57,644 bases of DNA from Clostridia bacterium (GCA_009929695.1 RZZW01000020.1:1-57644), one strand, 5' to 3'; positions 8,101 through 17,341 are shown, counted from the first letter of the stretch. Numbers and translations: made by a program. Notes: generated by a model not told the origin, from the sequence alone.

Positions 8101-9172
8101 CAAGCCGCTGGTCTGCATGATGACGCAGAGCACCTGCTACAAGGGCACCCGAAAGATGAAAGTTCTGGGTGTCCTTTGGCATTCTACGGGAGCCAACAAC
8201 CCCAACCTGAAGCGCTACGTCCAGCCGGACGACAACGCACCGGACCGCGCAGGGATGCTCGCCCTTCTGGGCACCAACGGGAATAAGAACGACTGGAACC
8301 ACATCGACCGTGATGCAGGGCTCAACTGCTGGGTCGGCAAGCTCGCGGACGGCACCGTCGCCACCGTGCAGACCATGCCGTGGGACTACCGCCCTTGGGG
8401 CTGCGGCTCCGGCAGAAAAGGCTCCTGCAACGACCACTGGATTCAGTTCGAAATCTGCGAGGACGACCTGACGGACAGGGGCTACTTCGAGAAGGCTTAT
8501 CGGGAGGCCTGCGAGATCACGGCATATCTGTGCAAGCTCTACGGCATCGACCCGAACGGAACTGTCAGCTACAACGGCATGCAGGTCCCGACGATACTCT
8601 GCCATGCGGACAGCCACCGATACGGCCTCGGCTCGAACCACGGCGACGTGCTGCACTGGTTCCTGAAATTCGGCAAGAACATGGACACCGTCCGCGCCGA
8701 CGTGGCCGCGCTGATCGAGGGAACGGGCACCGACACCACGGAGCCCGCCCCCGCTCCGGCAGAAACGGCACCGGCAGAAAAGCTCTCCAGCGGATACTAC
8801 CGTGTCCGGAAGGCGTGGTCTGACTCCAAGTCTCAGATCGGTGCCTATCGGATTCTGGCCAACGCCAAGAACGCTGCCGACGCGCATCCGGGATACAGCG
8901 TATATGATCCCGACGGCACGGCTGTCTATACGGCAGCGGTTGGGGAATCGTCTCCAAAGGAGCCCGCCGCCGTTCCGTTCCTCGTACAGGTGCAGATCTA
9001 TGACCTGAACATCCGCACCGGTCCGGGGACGGACCATCCGACAATCGGAAGGTACACTGGAAAGGGCACGTTCACGATAGTTAAGACGGCGACCGGTCTC
9101 GGCGCTACCCTCTGGGGAAAGCTAAAGTCCGGCGCTGGATGGATCAGCCTTGACTTCTGCGAAAGACTCTAA
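8081..9172 (+). CDS. phage endolysin, N-acetylmuramoyl-L-alanine amidase with SH3-like C-terminus
   Basis: 363 residues. The ATG at 8081 (MKYTENNK) follows AAGGAGGACGACGACC and is preferred to the upstream start at 8030. The N-terminal domain carries amidase_2 signatures: VLGVLWHSTGANNPN (zinc His), DWNHIDRD, FEICEDD (acidic residue) and CHADSHRYGLGSNHGD (second His). A Pro/Ala linker at about 222-240 joins a region GYYRVRKAWSDSKSQIGAYRILANAK (SPOR-like) and a bacterial SH3 domain with LNIRTGPGTDHPTIGRY, both likely wall-binding. It cuts the lactoyl-Ala bond of peptidoglycan at the end of infection. A terminator follows directly. Confidence 0.93.
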   Translation: MKYTENNKPLVCMMTQSTCYKGTRKMKVLGVLWHSTGANNPNLKRYVQPDDNAPDRAGMLALLGTNGNKNDWNHIDRDAGLNCWVGKLADGTVATVQTMPWDYRPWGCGSGRKGSCNDHWIQFEICEDDLTDRGYFEKAYREACEITAYLCKLYGIDPNGTVSYNGMQVPTILCHADSHRYGLGSNHGDVLHWFLKFGKNMDTVRADVAALIEGTGTDTTEPAPAPAETAPAEKLSSGYYRVRKAWSDSKSQIGAYRILANAKNAADAHPGYSVYDPDGTAVYTAAVGESSPKEPAAVPFLVQVQIYDLNIRTGPGTDHPTIGRYTGKGTFTIVKTATGLGATLWGKLKSGAGWISLDFCERL

Positions 9173-9181
9173 TCTTACCTC

Positions 9182-9218
9182 TGGGCCTGTGGGAGAAATC
9201 CTGCAGGCCCTCTTTTTT
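9182..9218 (+). terminator. terminator after the lysis genes
   Basis: GGGCCTG pairs with CAGGCCC and is followed by a run of seven T. It closes the tail/lysis transcript and separates it from the recombinase operon. Confidence 0.8.
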
Positions 9219-9297
9219 TATGCCCGACTTCGTCAAAACAGCCTGCTCGCCTCCATTGGAAAGTGAGAGAAGCCCTCTCGGACTGGAGGATATACCT

Positions 9298-9558
9298 ATG
9301 ACGCAGATCACTTTACCCGTTTCCGATCTCGCCGCTGTGCTTGATGGAGTGACCACGGATCACTTCTTTACCGAGGAGCAGTTCCAACGGGATGTCGATT
9401 ATTTCCGGGCGCAGCAGATTACAAAAAGCATGCTGGATGCTGGACTTATTTCCTTGTCGCAATTCGACAAATTGTCCAATTTGAACCGGAAAACTTTCTC
9501 TCCCTTTCTCGCAGATATATTCCCGAATACCGTTGATAACTCTTCAAAACAGAGGTAA
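9298..9558 (+). CDS. SHOCT-domain-like small protein of the recombinase operon
   Basis: 86 residues. The ATG at 9298 follows CTGGAGGATATACCT and is preferred to the frame's upstream ATG at 9220. The segment ITKSMLDAGLISLSQFDKLSNLNRKTFSPFLADI has the short helical SHOCT pattern (LDAGLIS..QFDKL). Proteins of this type often precede clusters of serine recombinases in gut Firmicutes. The role is unknown; an accessory function for the recombinases is inference from its position 30 bases upstream in the same operon. Confidence 0.65.
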   Translation: MTQITLPVSDLAAVLDGVTTDHFFTEEQFQRDVDYFRAQQITKSMLDAGLISLSQFDKLSNLNRKTFSPFLADIFPNTVDNSSKQR

Positions 9559-9588
9559 TATGCGACACTACCGAAGGGAGGTGAAGCC

Positions 9589-11148
9589 TTGAAAAAGGTT
9601 ACAAAGCTCGGTGCTGGCAAGGCACCGAAGGCAAAAAAGAAGCTGCTCCGCGTAGCTGCATACTGCCGTGTTTCTACCGACAGTGACACGCAGCTCGAAA
9701 GCCTCGAAGCGCAGAAGCAGCACTATGAAAACTATATCTCCGGACGGGATGACTGGGAATTTGCCGGTTTGTACTTTGATAAGGGTATCTCCGGCACCAA
9801 AAAGGATCGCAGGCCGGAGCTCCTCCGCATGATTTCCGATTGCGAGGCCGGTAAGATCGACTTCATCATTACGAAGTCGATCAGCCGATTTGCCCGGAAC
9901 ACGACTGACTGTCTGGAGATGGTCAGAAAGCTACTGGAACTGAACATCCCGATTTATTTCGAGAAGGAAAACCTGAATACCAGCTCGATGGAAAGTGAGC
10001 TCTTTCTCGCCATTCTAAGCAGCATGGCCGAGGGAGAGTCTACATCCATTTCCGAAAACAGCAAGTGGTCGATTCAGAAGCGGTTCCAGAATGGCACCTT
10101 CAAAATCAGCTATCCGCCATACGGCTACGAATGGAATGGTGAGCAGATGGTGATCAATCCGGAGCAGGCCGAAGTTGTACGCTGGATGTTCGCGCAGGTT
10201 CTTTCCGGAAAGGGAACGCAGGCAGTCGCTAACGCACTGAATGAAAGAGGCGTTCCCAGCAAAAAGGGAGGACGCTGGACTGCCACCACGGTACGTGGCA
10301 TGCTGGCCAACGAGAAGTACACCGGCGATGTAATCTTCCAGAAAACCTATACGGACTCCCAATTCAACCGCCATGTCAATCGTGGAGAGAAAGACAGATA
10401 TGCCCTTTCCGATCACCATGAAGCAATCATCAGCAGGGAGGACTTCGATGCCGTCCGTGCCTTGATTCAGCAGCGCGGCAGAGAGAAAGGCATCGACAAG
10501 GGCAGCGGCAAATACCAGAATCGGTACTGCTTCTCCGGCAGGATCATCTGCGGCGAGTGCGGTGATACCTTTAAGCGACGGACACACTCCTGCGCCGGGA
10601 ACAAGTATGCCGCATGGTGCTGCAACACGCATATCAACGACAAGAGCCACTGCTCCATGAAATATGTGGAGGACGAGGTTCTAAAGGCTGCCTTCATCAC
10701 CATGATGAACAAGCTGATCTACGCCCACCGCATGATCCTGAAGCCTTATGTTGAAGACCTCCGCTCGGAGAACAAAGACGGCTCCTTAAGAAGGATTCAG
10801 CAGATCCAAACGCTGCTTCTTCAGAATTCCGACCAGCGCGAGACCCTGACGAAGCTCATGGGACAGGGCTACATTGATCCGATCATTTACAACGAAGAAA
10901 ACAACGCCCTGCTCCGGCAGGCTGATGATTACCGGGCCGAGATTGAAATGCTGAACAAGAACATCAGCGGCGATGCCAGTCACCTGCAGGCAGCGACGGC
11001 CCTGCTTCACTTTGCAGGCAAAAGCGCTATGCTCGACGCATTTGACGAAGAGCTATTTGAACAGACCGTTGACCGCATCATCGTCCAGTCCCGGAGCGAG
11101 TTTGTCTTCGAGCTGAAATGCGGTTTGAAATTAAAGGAAAGGATGTGA
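9589..11148 (+). CDS. large serine recombinase 1
   Basis: 519 residues with a TTG start after GGGAGGTGAAGCC. The resolvase-type catalytic domain opens with [13 protein letters not shown] (nucleophile Ser29) and holds FDKGISGTKKDR and [11 protein letters not shown]. It is followed by a recombinase domain (PPYGYEWNGEQMVINPEQA), a zinc ribbon at about 320-357 (CGECGDTF, then further Cys) and a coiled-coil region at about 390-470. This is the full layout of an integrase-type large serine recombinase that cuts and joins att sites through phosphoserine links. It is the first of three adjacent recombinase genes; the stop is four bases from the next start. Confidence 0.95.
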   Translation: MKKVTKLGAGKAPKAKKKLLRVAAYCRVSTDSDTQLESLEAQKQHYENYISGRDDWEFAGLYFDKGISGTKKDRRPELLRMISDCEAGKIDFIITKSISRFARNTTDCLEMVRKLLELNIPIYFEKENLNTSSMESELFLAILSSMAEGESTSISENSKWSIQKRFQNGTFKISYPPYGYEWNGEQMVINPEQAEVVRWMFAQVLSGKGTQAVANALNERGVPSKKGGRWTATTVRGMLANEKYTGDVIFQKTYTDSQFNRHVNRGEKDRYALSDHHEAIISREDFDAVRALIQQRGREKGIDKGSGKYQNRYCFSGRIICGECGDTFKRRTHSCAGNKYAAWCCNTHINDKSHCSMKYVEDEVLKAAFITMMNKLIYAHRMILKPYVEDLRSENKDGSLRRIQQIQTLLLQNSDQRETLTKLMGQGYIDPIIYNEENNALLRQADDYRAEIEMLNKNISGDASHLQAATALLHFAGKSAMLDAFDEELFEQTVDRIIVQSRSEFVFELKCGLKLKERM

Positions 11149-11152
11149 TCAG

Positions 11153-11569
11153 ATGGGACATACACCATTCGGATACCGGATTGAAAACGGTGTCGCCGTG
11201 ATTGACGAGGATACAGCCGGAAAGCTCCGGATGCTTTACGCCAATTACCTCAACGGAATGAGCCTGAAGAATGCCGCCAATGATGCCGGGATCGAAACCT
11301 TCCACGATTCCGCAAAACGTCTGCTGATGACGGAGCACTACCTCGGTGATGACTTCTATCCAGCCATCATTGACAAAGAAACCTTCGACCGGGTGCAGAC
11401 AGAACGGATCAAACGCGCTGCTGCACTTGGACGCTTGGATCGGAAGTCAACAAGAAAAACGCCCAAGATCCCTACGCAGTTTAGCATCGGGGCCATCATG
11501 GAGCACTACGACAATCCAGCAACACAGGCCGAGTACGTCTATGGTCTGTTGAAGGGTGAGGTGGTTTGA
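11153..11569 (+). CDS. recombinase-domain protein lacking the catalytic domain
   Basis: 138 residues with [23 protein letters not shown] at the start, matching the recombinase DNA-binding domain of large serine recombinases but with no N-terminal resolvase domain and no catalytic Ser motif. Because it has its own start and stop and is packed between two full recombinases (4-base gap before, TGATG overlap after), it looks like a maintained partner rather than debris. It probably contributes DNA binding or helps choose partners in a multi-subunit recombinase; that is inference. Confidence 0.8.
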   Translation: MGHTPFGYRIENGVAVIDEDTAGKLRMLYANYLNGMSLKNAANDAGIETFHDSAKRLLMTEHYLGDDFYPAIIDKETFDRVQTERIKRAAALGRLDRKSTRKTPKIPTQFSIGAIMEHYDNPATQAEYVYGLLKGEVV

Positions 11570-13131
11570 TGGGAAACGTTATGGTCATTCCGGCCCGAAG
11601 GCAGGTCGGAAACAATATCAAAAAAGCCGAGAAGCCAAAGCTCCGGGTCGCAGCGTACTGCCGCGTCAGCACGGACAGCGATGAACAGGCTACCAGCTAC
11701 GAGGCTCAAATCGAACATTACACGGAATTCATACAGAAGAATCCGGAATGGGTGCTGGCAGGCATATTCGCGGACGACGGCATTTCCGGCACCAACACAA
11801 AGAAGCGAGACGAGTTTAACCGCATGATCGACGAGTGCCATGCCGGAAACATCGATATGATCATTACAAAGTCAATCAGCCGGTTTGCCCGGAACACGCT
11901 GGACTGCCTGAAATACATCCGGGAACTGAAGGAGATCAATATTCCCGTTTTCTTCGAGAAAGAATCCATCAACACAATGGATGCCAAGGGGGAGGTGCTA
12001 CTGACGATCATGGCCTCTCTTGCCCAGCAGGAAAGCCAGAGCCTTTCGCAGAACGTGAAGCTCGGCCTGCAGTACCGCTACCAGCAAGGACAGGTGCAGG
12101 TCAACCACAACCGTTTTCTCGGCTACACCAAGGATGCTGACGGCCACTTGATTGTCGATCCGGTGCAGGCAGAAATCGTCAAACGTATCTACCGGGAATA
12201 CCTGCAGGGGCTCAGTATGGATAAGATCGCCGCTGGCCTTGAAGCTGACGGCATCCTTACCGGCGCAGGCAAAGCAAAATGGCACACCAGCACCATTAAG
12301 AAAATCCTCACCAACGAAAAATACATCGGCGATGCCCTACTTCAAAAGACCTACACAACAGACTTCCTGACGAAGAAGCGCATCAAGAATAACGGCACCG
12401 TCCCGCAGTACTATGTGGAAGGGAACCATGAAGCAATCATCCCGAAGGACATCTTCCTTCTGGTGCAGGAGGAACTTGCGCGGCGACGGCTGGTGCACAC
12501 CACGGAGAATGGCAAGCGCCGATGCTACTCCTGCAATCACTGTTTCGCCCAGCTGGTATTCTGCGGCGACTGCGGGGAATTCTTCCGGCGCGTCCACTGG
12601 AACAACCGGGGCTGCAAGTCCATTGTCTGGCGCTGCTGCTCACGGCTTGAGGCTACCGGCCACGTCTGCCATGCACGAACGGTCAATGAAGAACTCCTGA
12701 AAGAAGTGGTTCTTCAGGCCATCAACCAGGTGCTCTGTCAAAAGGACGATTTCCTGCAGACCCTTCAAACCAACATCGCCACGGTGGTCAAACAGGGAGA
12801 CACCCTATCCCCAGAGGTCATCGACGAGCGCCTCCGGGAGCTGCAGAAGGAACTCCTGAAGAAAGCCAACCAGAAAGACGACTACGACGCCATAGCGGAC
12901 GAGATCCTCCGGCTCCGAGACATGCGAAAGCAGGCTGAGGTCGACAGCGTTGTCCGGGATGAACAGATGCGTCTGATCAGAGACCTTCAGGATTTCATCC
13001 GGCAGCAGCCCACCACCATCACGGTTTTTGACGAGACGCTTGTCAAGCGCCTAATCACGAAGATCACTGTTTTCGAAGATCATTTCACTATCGACTTCAA
13101 GTCCGGTGTTACGATTGATATTGAGGGATAA
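11569..13131 (+). CDS. large serine recombinase 2
   Basis: 520 residues. The ATG at 11569 overlaps the stop of the previous gene (TGATG) after GAGGTGG. The catalytic domain carries [15 protein letters not shown] (Ser34), [15 protein letters not shown] and [11 protein letters not shown]; next come [18 protein letters not shown], a Cys-rich zinc ribbon ([10 protein letters not shown] and flanking Cys) and a coiled coil with [13 protein letters not shown]. It is similar in plan to the first recombinase but clearly divergent, so the two are not a recent duplication. A heteromeric integration/excision machine made by the triad is likely. Confidence 0.95.
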   Translation: MGNVMVIPARRQVGNNIKKAEKPKLRVAAYCRVSTDSDEQATSYEAQIEHYTEFIQKNPEWVLAGIFADDGISGTNTKKRDEFNRMIDECHAGNIDMIITKSISRFARNTLDCLKYIRELKEINIPVFFEKESINTMDAKGEVLLTIMASLAQQESQSLSQNVKLGLQYRYQQGQVQVNHNRFLGYTKDADGHLIVDPVQAEIVKRIYREYLQGLSMDKIAAGLEADGILTGAGKAKWHTSTIKKILTNEKYIGDALLQKTYTTDFLTKKRIKNNGTVPQYYVEGNHEAIIPKDIFLLVQEELARRRLVHTTENGKRRCYSCNHCFAQLVFCGDCGEFFRRVHWNNRGCKSIVWRCCSRLEATGHVCHARTVNEELLKEVVLQAINQVLCQKDDFLQTLQTNIATVVKQGDTLSPEVIDERLRELQKELLKKANQKDDYDAIADEILRLRDMRKQAEVDSVVRDEQMRLIRDLQDFIRQQPTTITVFDETLVKRLITKITVFEDHFTIDFKSGVTIDIEG

Positions 13132-13145
13132 TCCCACAGACGTAG

Positions 13146-13188
13146 AAACACCTCCGAGCCTGTATAAGGTTCAGAGGTGCTTTTTTCT
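13146..13188 (+). terminator. terminator of the recombinase operon
   Basis: CACCTC and GAGGTG form a hairpin followed by CTTTTTTC, 15 bases after the recombinase stop. Confidence 0.7.
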
Positions 13189-13303
13189 ATTGTTCCACTC
13201 CCCGCCGCCGGTGATGGCAGTGAGGGTGCCGCAGCGATTCTATTTATCTTTCTTTGCCGACTTCTTGACTTCCTCATGATAGAAATAGTTTGCTATGATC
13301 GGT

Positions 13304-13416
13304 ATCTAAACCACAGCCACAACCTGCTGTTATCCAAACCACTAACTCAACCCTGCCGCCAAAACATCTAAACCGCTCACTCAACCCTATGCCATCTAAA
13401 CGGCCTACTCAACCCT
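13304..13416. repeat. four 23-bp direct repeats at the mobile-element end
   Basis: Copies begin at 13304, 13332, 13366 and 13394. They share ATCTAAACC at the left and CAACC near the right; the last three all end ACTCAACCCT or very close to it, and the first is more diverged. Spacing between copies is 28, 34 and 28 bases. The rest of 13189-13529, about 340 bases without a credible gene, shows no other feature to me. The place between the recombinase operon and the rlmD boundary suggests recombinase- or accessory-protein-binding sites. Confidence 0.7.
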
Positions 13417-13529
13417 CCGACCGGAGCGATTGATATGTTCTGACAGAGCGATTTTTACGGTCAAATCCGCCCACTGCCACGGACGACCAGATGCCAGAAA
13501 AGCCCGGAAATACGGCACTTTTTCGATGG

Positions 13530-14894
13530 TCAGTCCTTAGCCCGTGACATCAATACTACCGTCTCAACGTGCTTCGTCCTCGGGAACATATCTACTGGGG
13601 TTATAGCGTCGATGGTGTAACCGTTTGATTGTAGGGCGGCTAGGTCGCGGGCGGCGGTGGTGGGGTTGCAGGTGACCATCACTATGCGGGCGGGGTGCAT
13701 TTGAACTACGGCGGTTATGGTTTGCTCGTCGCAGCCTTTTCTTGGGGGGTCTAGGATTATGACGTCGGGGGAGAGTCCGCTTTCTGCAAGCTGTTTGGCG
13801 GCTGTGCCGGCGTCGGAGCAGATGAAATCGGAGTGGGTTACGCCCATTTTTGAGGCATTTCTGCGGGCGCTTTCTATTGCTTCGGGGATGATTTCCACGC
13901 CTATCAGCTTTTTGCAATTTGCTGCCATTGAGAGCCCTATTGTGCCCGCGCCGCAGTACAAATCTAGCAGCACTTCATCGCCATTTAAGCTTGCAAGACG
14001 CGCGGCTTCGGCGTAAAGCACATTTGCGCCGCGTGTGTTTACCTGATAGAAAGACAGTGGATTAAGCTCCACAGGCACGCCGCTCATCACGTCGTCAATG
14101 CTGCCTTTTCCGTAAAGTGTAACGCATTTTTTGCCGGTAATTACATTCGTGCGCTCGGTATTTATATTGAGCACGATTGTCTTGATTTCACTGTGCAGAC
14201 GCAATATTTCTTCACAAAACTTATCAGCATTCGGCAGCGTTTTGCCGTTTATCACAAGGCACAAAAGTACCTCGCCGCTCGTCACTGCGTCGCGCAGATA
14301 TATGTGTCGTAAAAGTCCCTTGTGCGACGCTTCGTCATACGCTTTTACGCCGAGTTTTGTCAAAATTTCGCATGCATCGTTTGCGATATTGTTAAGGTTT
14401 TCGGGCTGCAAAAGGCAGTCGGCACACGGTATGACGCGGTGGCTTCTGCCTGCGAAAAAGCCCGCTTGAAGCTGTCCGTTTTCGCCCTCGATGACAGGAT
14501 ATTGCACCTTATTTCGGTATCTTTCGGCGGCGGGAGAGGGGATAATCTCGCCGATTTCCGCATCAATTCCGCCTATGCGACGCATTGCGTCCTCGACAAA
14601 ACCGCGCTTTGCGGCAAGCTCGGCTTCGTAGCTTATATGGCGAAAGCAGCACCCGCCGCATTTGCCGAAAATAGGGCAGTCCGGGACAATTCGTCCCGCG
14701 CCGCCCTTTATTATTTCGCTGATTATGCCAAAAGCATAGCTTTTACAGACCTTGACAACGCGCACCTTCAGCACGTCACCCACAGCCGTAAACGGAACAA
14801 AGACAGCCATGCCGCCCGAGCGTCCGACGCCGTTGCCGTCATTTGAAAGCGAGGTGATTTCAAGGTCGATTATATCATTTTTAATAAGTGGCAT
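13530..14894 (-). CDS. rlmD: 23S rRNA (uracil-5-)-methyltransferase RlmD/RumA
   Basis: 454 residues. An N-terminal TRAM domain (LEITSLSNDGNGVGR) is followed by the iron-sulfur cysteines CPIFGKCGGCC and a fourth Cys near PCADCLLQ, then the SAM site LLDLYCGAGTIGL, the DPPRKGCD motif and the catalytic Cys in VTCNP. It makes 5-methyluridine in 23S rRNA using SAM. The 3' end lies exactly at the border of the mobile DNA, and its last codons (after HVETVV) may be supplied by the element. It ends two bases from the araC-type gene upstream, so the two are probably co-transcribed. Confidence 0.93.
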   Translation of the reverse strand: MPLIKNDIIDLEITSLSNDGNGVGRSGGMAVFVPFTAVGDVLKVRVVKVCKSYAFGIISEIIKGGAGRIVPDCPIFGKCGGCCFRHISYEAELAAKRGFVEDAMRRIGGIDAEIGEIIPSPAAERYRNKVQYPVIEGENGQLQAGFFAGRSHRVIPCADCLLQPENLNNIANDACEILTKLGVKAYDEASHKGLLRHIYLRDAVTSGEVLLCLVINGKTLPNADKFCEEILRLHSEIKTIVLNINTERTNVITGKKCVTLYGKGSIDDVMSGVPVELNPLSFYQVNTRGANVLYAEAARLASLNGDEVLLDLYCGAGTIGLSMAANCKKLIGVEIIPEAIESARRNASKMGVTHSDFICSDAGTAAKQLAESGLSPDVIILDPPRKGCDEQTITAVVQMHPARIVMVTCNPTTAARDLAALQSNGYTIDAITPVDMFPRTKHVETVVLMSRAKD

Positions 14895-14896
14895 TA

Positions 14897-15742
14897 TTAC
14901 TCCTTGGCGGCAGCTTCGGTGCTGGCTGTGTATTTGCTCGGCGGAATACCTTTGTGCTTTTTGAACACGCGAGAGAAGTAGAACTGGTCAAAAAAGCCCA
15001 CGGATACAGCGATTTCCGAGATTGGAAGCTGTGAGTTTTTGAGAAGATAGCACGATTCGCTTATGCGGTAATCGGTTAAATAATCTATCGGAGACTGCCC
15101 GACATTGCTCATGAACACGCGGTAAAGATGGCTGCGGCTGACACCGACTGCCTGCGCAATATTATCTATACTGATATCATGCGCATAGTTAAACTGAATA
15201 TATTTTATCGCGTTTATTACGTATTGCGAGCGTATGTTTGCGGCGTGAGATTCAGGCGCGGGCGTTTCCTTCATCAGCTCTGCCATAAAAATGTACAGAT
15301 AGCCCACCATAAGCGCCTCGTCGCGAGGCTCGGGGCCGCGTGAGTTGAAGATGTTCAGAAGCGCGTTTTTGGCTGCGTCGGGGCTTTTGCAGCGGTGAAC
15401 AGGCTTTGCCTCTGTGAACGGAAGCTGCTGCACAAGCTTATTTGCGTATGCGCCATTAAAGCCGACCCAGTAGTATTCCCACGGGTCTTTTTCGTCGGCG
15501 GAATATGTTATGAGGTGGTTTGGCTTTACGAGAAATAAATCGCCCGCGGAAATAGAATGCACAACACCGTCCTCTGTGTATGTGCCGCTGCCGCTTGCGA
15601 CAAGGTGAATGAGGTAATGGTCGCGCACGCCGGGGCCCCATGTGTAGCCCGGCTCGCAGCTTTGCAGACCGCAATTAAAAATCGACAGCTCTATATTATC
15701 AACATAGTGCTGTTTGAAAGACTGCTTATATGTATTTGGCAT
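14897..15742 (-). CDS. AraC-family transcriptional regulator
   Basis: 281 residues with GGAGGAG before the ATG. The N-terminal part looks like a sugar-binding cupin (HYLIHLVASGSGTYTEDG, SAGDLFLVKPNHLITYSAD). The C-terminal hundred residues are the double helix-turn-helix: DISIDNIAQAVGVSRSHLYRVF, then ISEIAVSVGFFDQFYFSRVFKKHKG. It is divergent from galK across 133 bases, so it most likely senses galactose or a related sugar and controls galK and itself; that is inference from position. A TATAAT lies upstream on its strand (bases 15773-15778). Confidence 0.92.
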   Translation of the reverse strand: MPNTYKQSFKQHYVDNIELSIFNCGLQSCEPGYTWGPGVRDHYLIHLVASGSGTYTEDGVVHSISAGDLFLVKPNHLITYSADEKDPWEYYWVGFNGAYANKLVQQLPFTEAKPVHRCKSPDAAKNALLNIFNSRGPEPRDEALMVGYLYIFMAELMKETPAPESHAANIRSQYVINAIKYIQFNYAHDISIDNIAQAVGVSRSHLYRVFMSNVGQSPIDYLTDYRISESCYLLKNSQLPISEIAVSVGFFDQFYFSRVFKKHKGIPPSKYTASTEAAAKE

Positions 15743-15824
15743 GATTGCTCCTCCAAAATCCGTTATAAATTTATTATAGCAGAAAATTCAACAAAAGTCC
15801 ATATATATAACTCGAAATTGAGTA

Positions 15825-15852
15825 TTTACAACTGTCTACGGTTTGATATAAT
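15825..15852 (+). promoter_or_regulatory. galK promoter
   Basis: TTTACA (15825-15830), 16 bases, TATAAT (15847-15852), 23 bases before the galK ATG. It lies in the divergent region shared with the AraC-type gene. Confidence 0.75.
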
Positions 15853-15875
15853 AAAGGTAAATGGAGGTGCTTAAA

Positions 15876-17174
15876 ATGGCTAACACAAAGGAACTTATCA
15901 AAAGCATTGAAGGCGGAGCGTACGACGCTACATTCCGCAAGCTGTATGATAACAGCGAGGCTGCTGTTGCCACTCAAAGAGCCAGATATGCGGACACTGT
16001 GCGCCGATTTGCCGAGATATACGGCGAAGAGCGCGAGGTGAGCATTTATTCAGCTCCCGGTCGCACGGAAATCGGTGGAAATCATACCGACCACAACAAC
16101 GGCATTGTCATGGCGGCGGCGGTGAACCTCGATGTTATCGCTGTTGTGTCAAAAAATGACGAGAATATTGCCCGCGTAAAGTCGTATGGTTTTGACAAGC
16201 AGGACGTCATTGACCTTGCGCAGCTTTCACCAAACGAGAGCGAATTTGGGCGCTCGGGCGCGCTTATACGCGGCGTTGCGGCTGGCATTGTGCAGCAGGG
16301 AGGCAGCATAGGCGGCTTTGACGCATACACCACATCAAATGTTCTGCGCGGGTCTGGGCTATCGAGTAGCGCAGCCTTTGAGGTGGTTATCGGCGCAGTG
16401 CTCAACGGCGAATACAACAACGGAAAATTTAGCGCCGTTGACATCGCGAAAATAAGCCAGTATGCAGAAAATGTGTTCTTCGGCAAACCGAGCGGACTTA
16501 TGGATCAGACGGCGAGCAGCGTCGGCAGCGCCATCACAATTGATTTTAAAGACCCCGCAAACCCGATAGTCACCGAGGTGCCGTTTGATCTCGCAAAATA
16601 CGGCTTCCGCCTTTGCATCACAGACACAAAGGGTAGCCACGCCGACTTGACGGACGATTACGCCGCGATACGCTCCGAGATGGAGAGCGTCGCAGCGGTT
16701 TTCGGCAAAAAGGTTTTGCGCGAGGTTGACGAATGTGAATTTTTTGCGAAAATTGCGGAAATTCGCGAGAAAACAGGCGATAGAGCAATTTTGCGCGCGA
16801 TACATTTCTTTGCGGACTGCAAGCGCGCGTGCGATTTGCGCGACGCTGTGAAGGACGACCGCTTTGACGACTTTCTGCGCCTTATCATTGACGGCGGCAA
16901 TTCGTCGTTCGAGTATAACCAAAACGCCTACAGCATCAAGCACCCGCAGCAGCAGGGCATGGCAATAGGCGTGGCGGTATCTCAGAAGATATTGTATGGT
17001 CAAGGCGCATGGCGCTTGCAAGGCGGCGGCTTTGCGGGCACAATACAGGCGTTTGTGCCGGACGCATTGCTCAATGAATATTGCGCCGAGATGGAGCAGC
17101 TATTCGGCGAGGGCGCGTGCTACGTTTTAAGCGTGCGCAATTACGGAAATATTAAGGTTACAGAGAATATATAA
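15876..17174 (+). CDS. galK: galactokinase
   Basis: 432 residues. The ATG at 15876 is chosen because GGAGGTGC lies just before it; the ATG at 15861 overlaps that site. GHMP-kinase motifs are clear: APGRTEIGGNHTDHNNG (galactokinase signature), GSGLSSSAAFE (ATP-binding loop) and GGGFAGTIQAF near the C-terminus. It phosphorylates galactose at C1 in the Leloir pathway. No galT or galE is next to it. A neighbouring AraC regulator suggests sugar-dependent control. Confidence 0.94.
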   Translation: MANTKELIKSIEGGAYDATFRKLYDNSEAAVATQRARYADTVRRFAEIYGEEREVSIYSAPGRTEIGGNHTDHNNGIVMAAAVNLDVIAVVSKNDENIARVKSYGFDKQDVIDLAQLSPNESEFGRSGALIRGVAAGIVQQGGSIGGFDAYTTSNVLRGSGLSSSAAFEVVIGAVLNGEYNNGKFSAVDIAKISQYAENVFFGKPSGLMDQTASSVGSAITIDFKDPANPIVTEVPFDLAKYGFRLCITDTKGSHADLTDDYAAIRSEMESVAAVFGKKVLREVDECEFFAKIAEIREKTGDRAILRAIHFFADCKRACDLRDAVKDDRFDDFLRLIIDGGNSSFEYNQNAYSIKHPQQQGMAIGVAVSQKILYGQGAWRLQGGGFAGTIQAFVPDALLNEYCAEMEQLFGEGACYVLSVRNYGNIKVTENI

Positions 17175-17216
17175 AAAAAGGGTCTGTTGCAATGTACTGC
17201 GCACTCCCAAATATAT

Positions 17217-17296
17217 GTCATTCTGAGGAGCGAAGCGACGAAGAATCTTAAAACCTATGGCAATGTACAAAGATTCTTCGCTTCGCTCAGAATGAC
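17217..17296. repeat. 80-bp inverted repeat, family A, copy 1
   Basis: Begins GTCATTCTGAGGAGCGAAGC and ends with the complement GCTTCGCTCAGAATGAC, the arms enclosing GAAGAATCTT / AGATTCTTC and a variable centre of about 20 bases. Two more copies lie at 23404-23484 and 44746-44825. It sits between galK and a terminator hairpin. Confidence 0.9.
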
Positions 17297-17299
17297 AAA

Positions 17300-17341
17300 G
17301 GGGCTGTTGCAGATGTAAAAAAACACATCTGCAACAGCCCC
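17300..17341. terminator. bidirectional hairpin between galK and convergent membrane gene
   Basis: A perfect 17-bp stem, GGGGCTGTTGCAGATGT with its complement, around an A-rich loop. It lies five bases from the stop of the convergent gene at 17346. The GGCTGTTGCAGAT core recurs in the hairpin at 49091. Confidence 0.7.

Noticed and set aside
9220..9297. ATG at 9220 as the start of the SHOCT-like protein
   Set aside because: Lies in the terminator tail of the amidase gene without a ribosome site; CTGGAGGATATACCT before 9298 is far better.
13304..13416. CRISPR array
   Set aside because: Only four imperfect repeats, spacers of 5-11 bases and no cas genes.
14322..14846. 174-codon + strand frame over rlmD
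   Set aside because: Antisense to the Fe-S and TRAM region of rlmD; no ribosome site and no family likeness.
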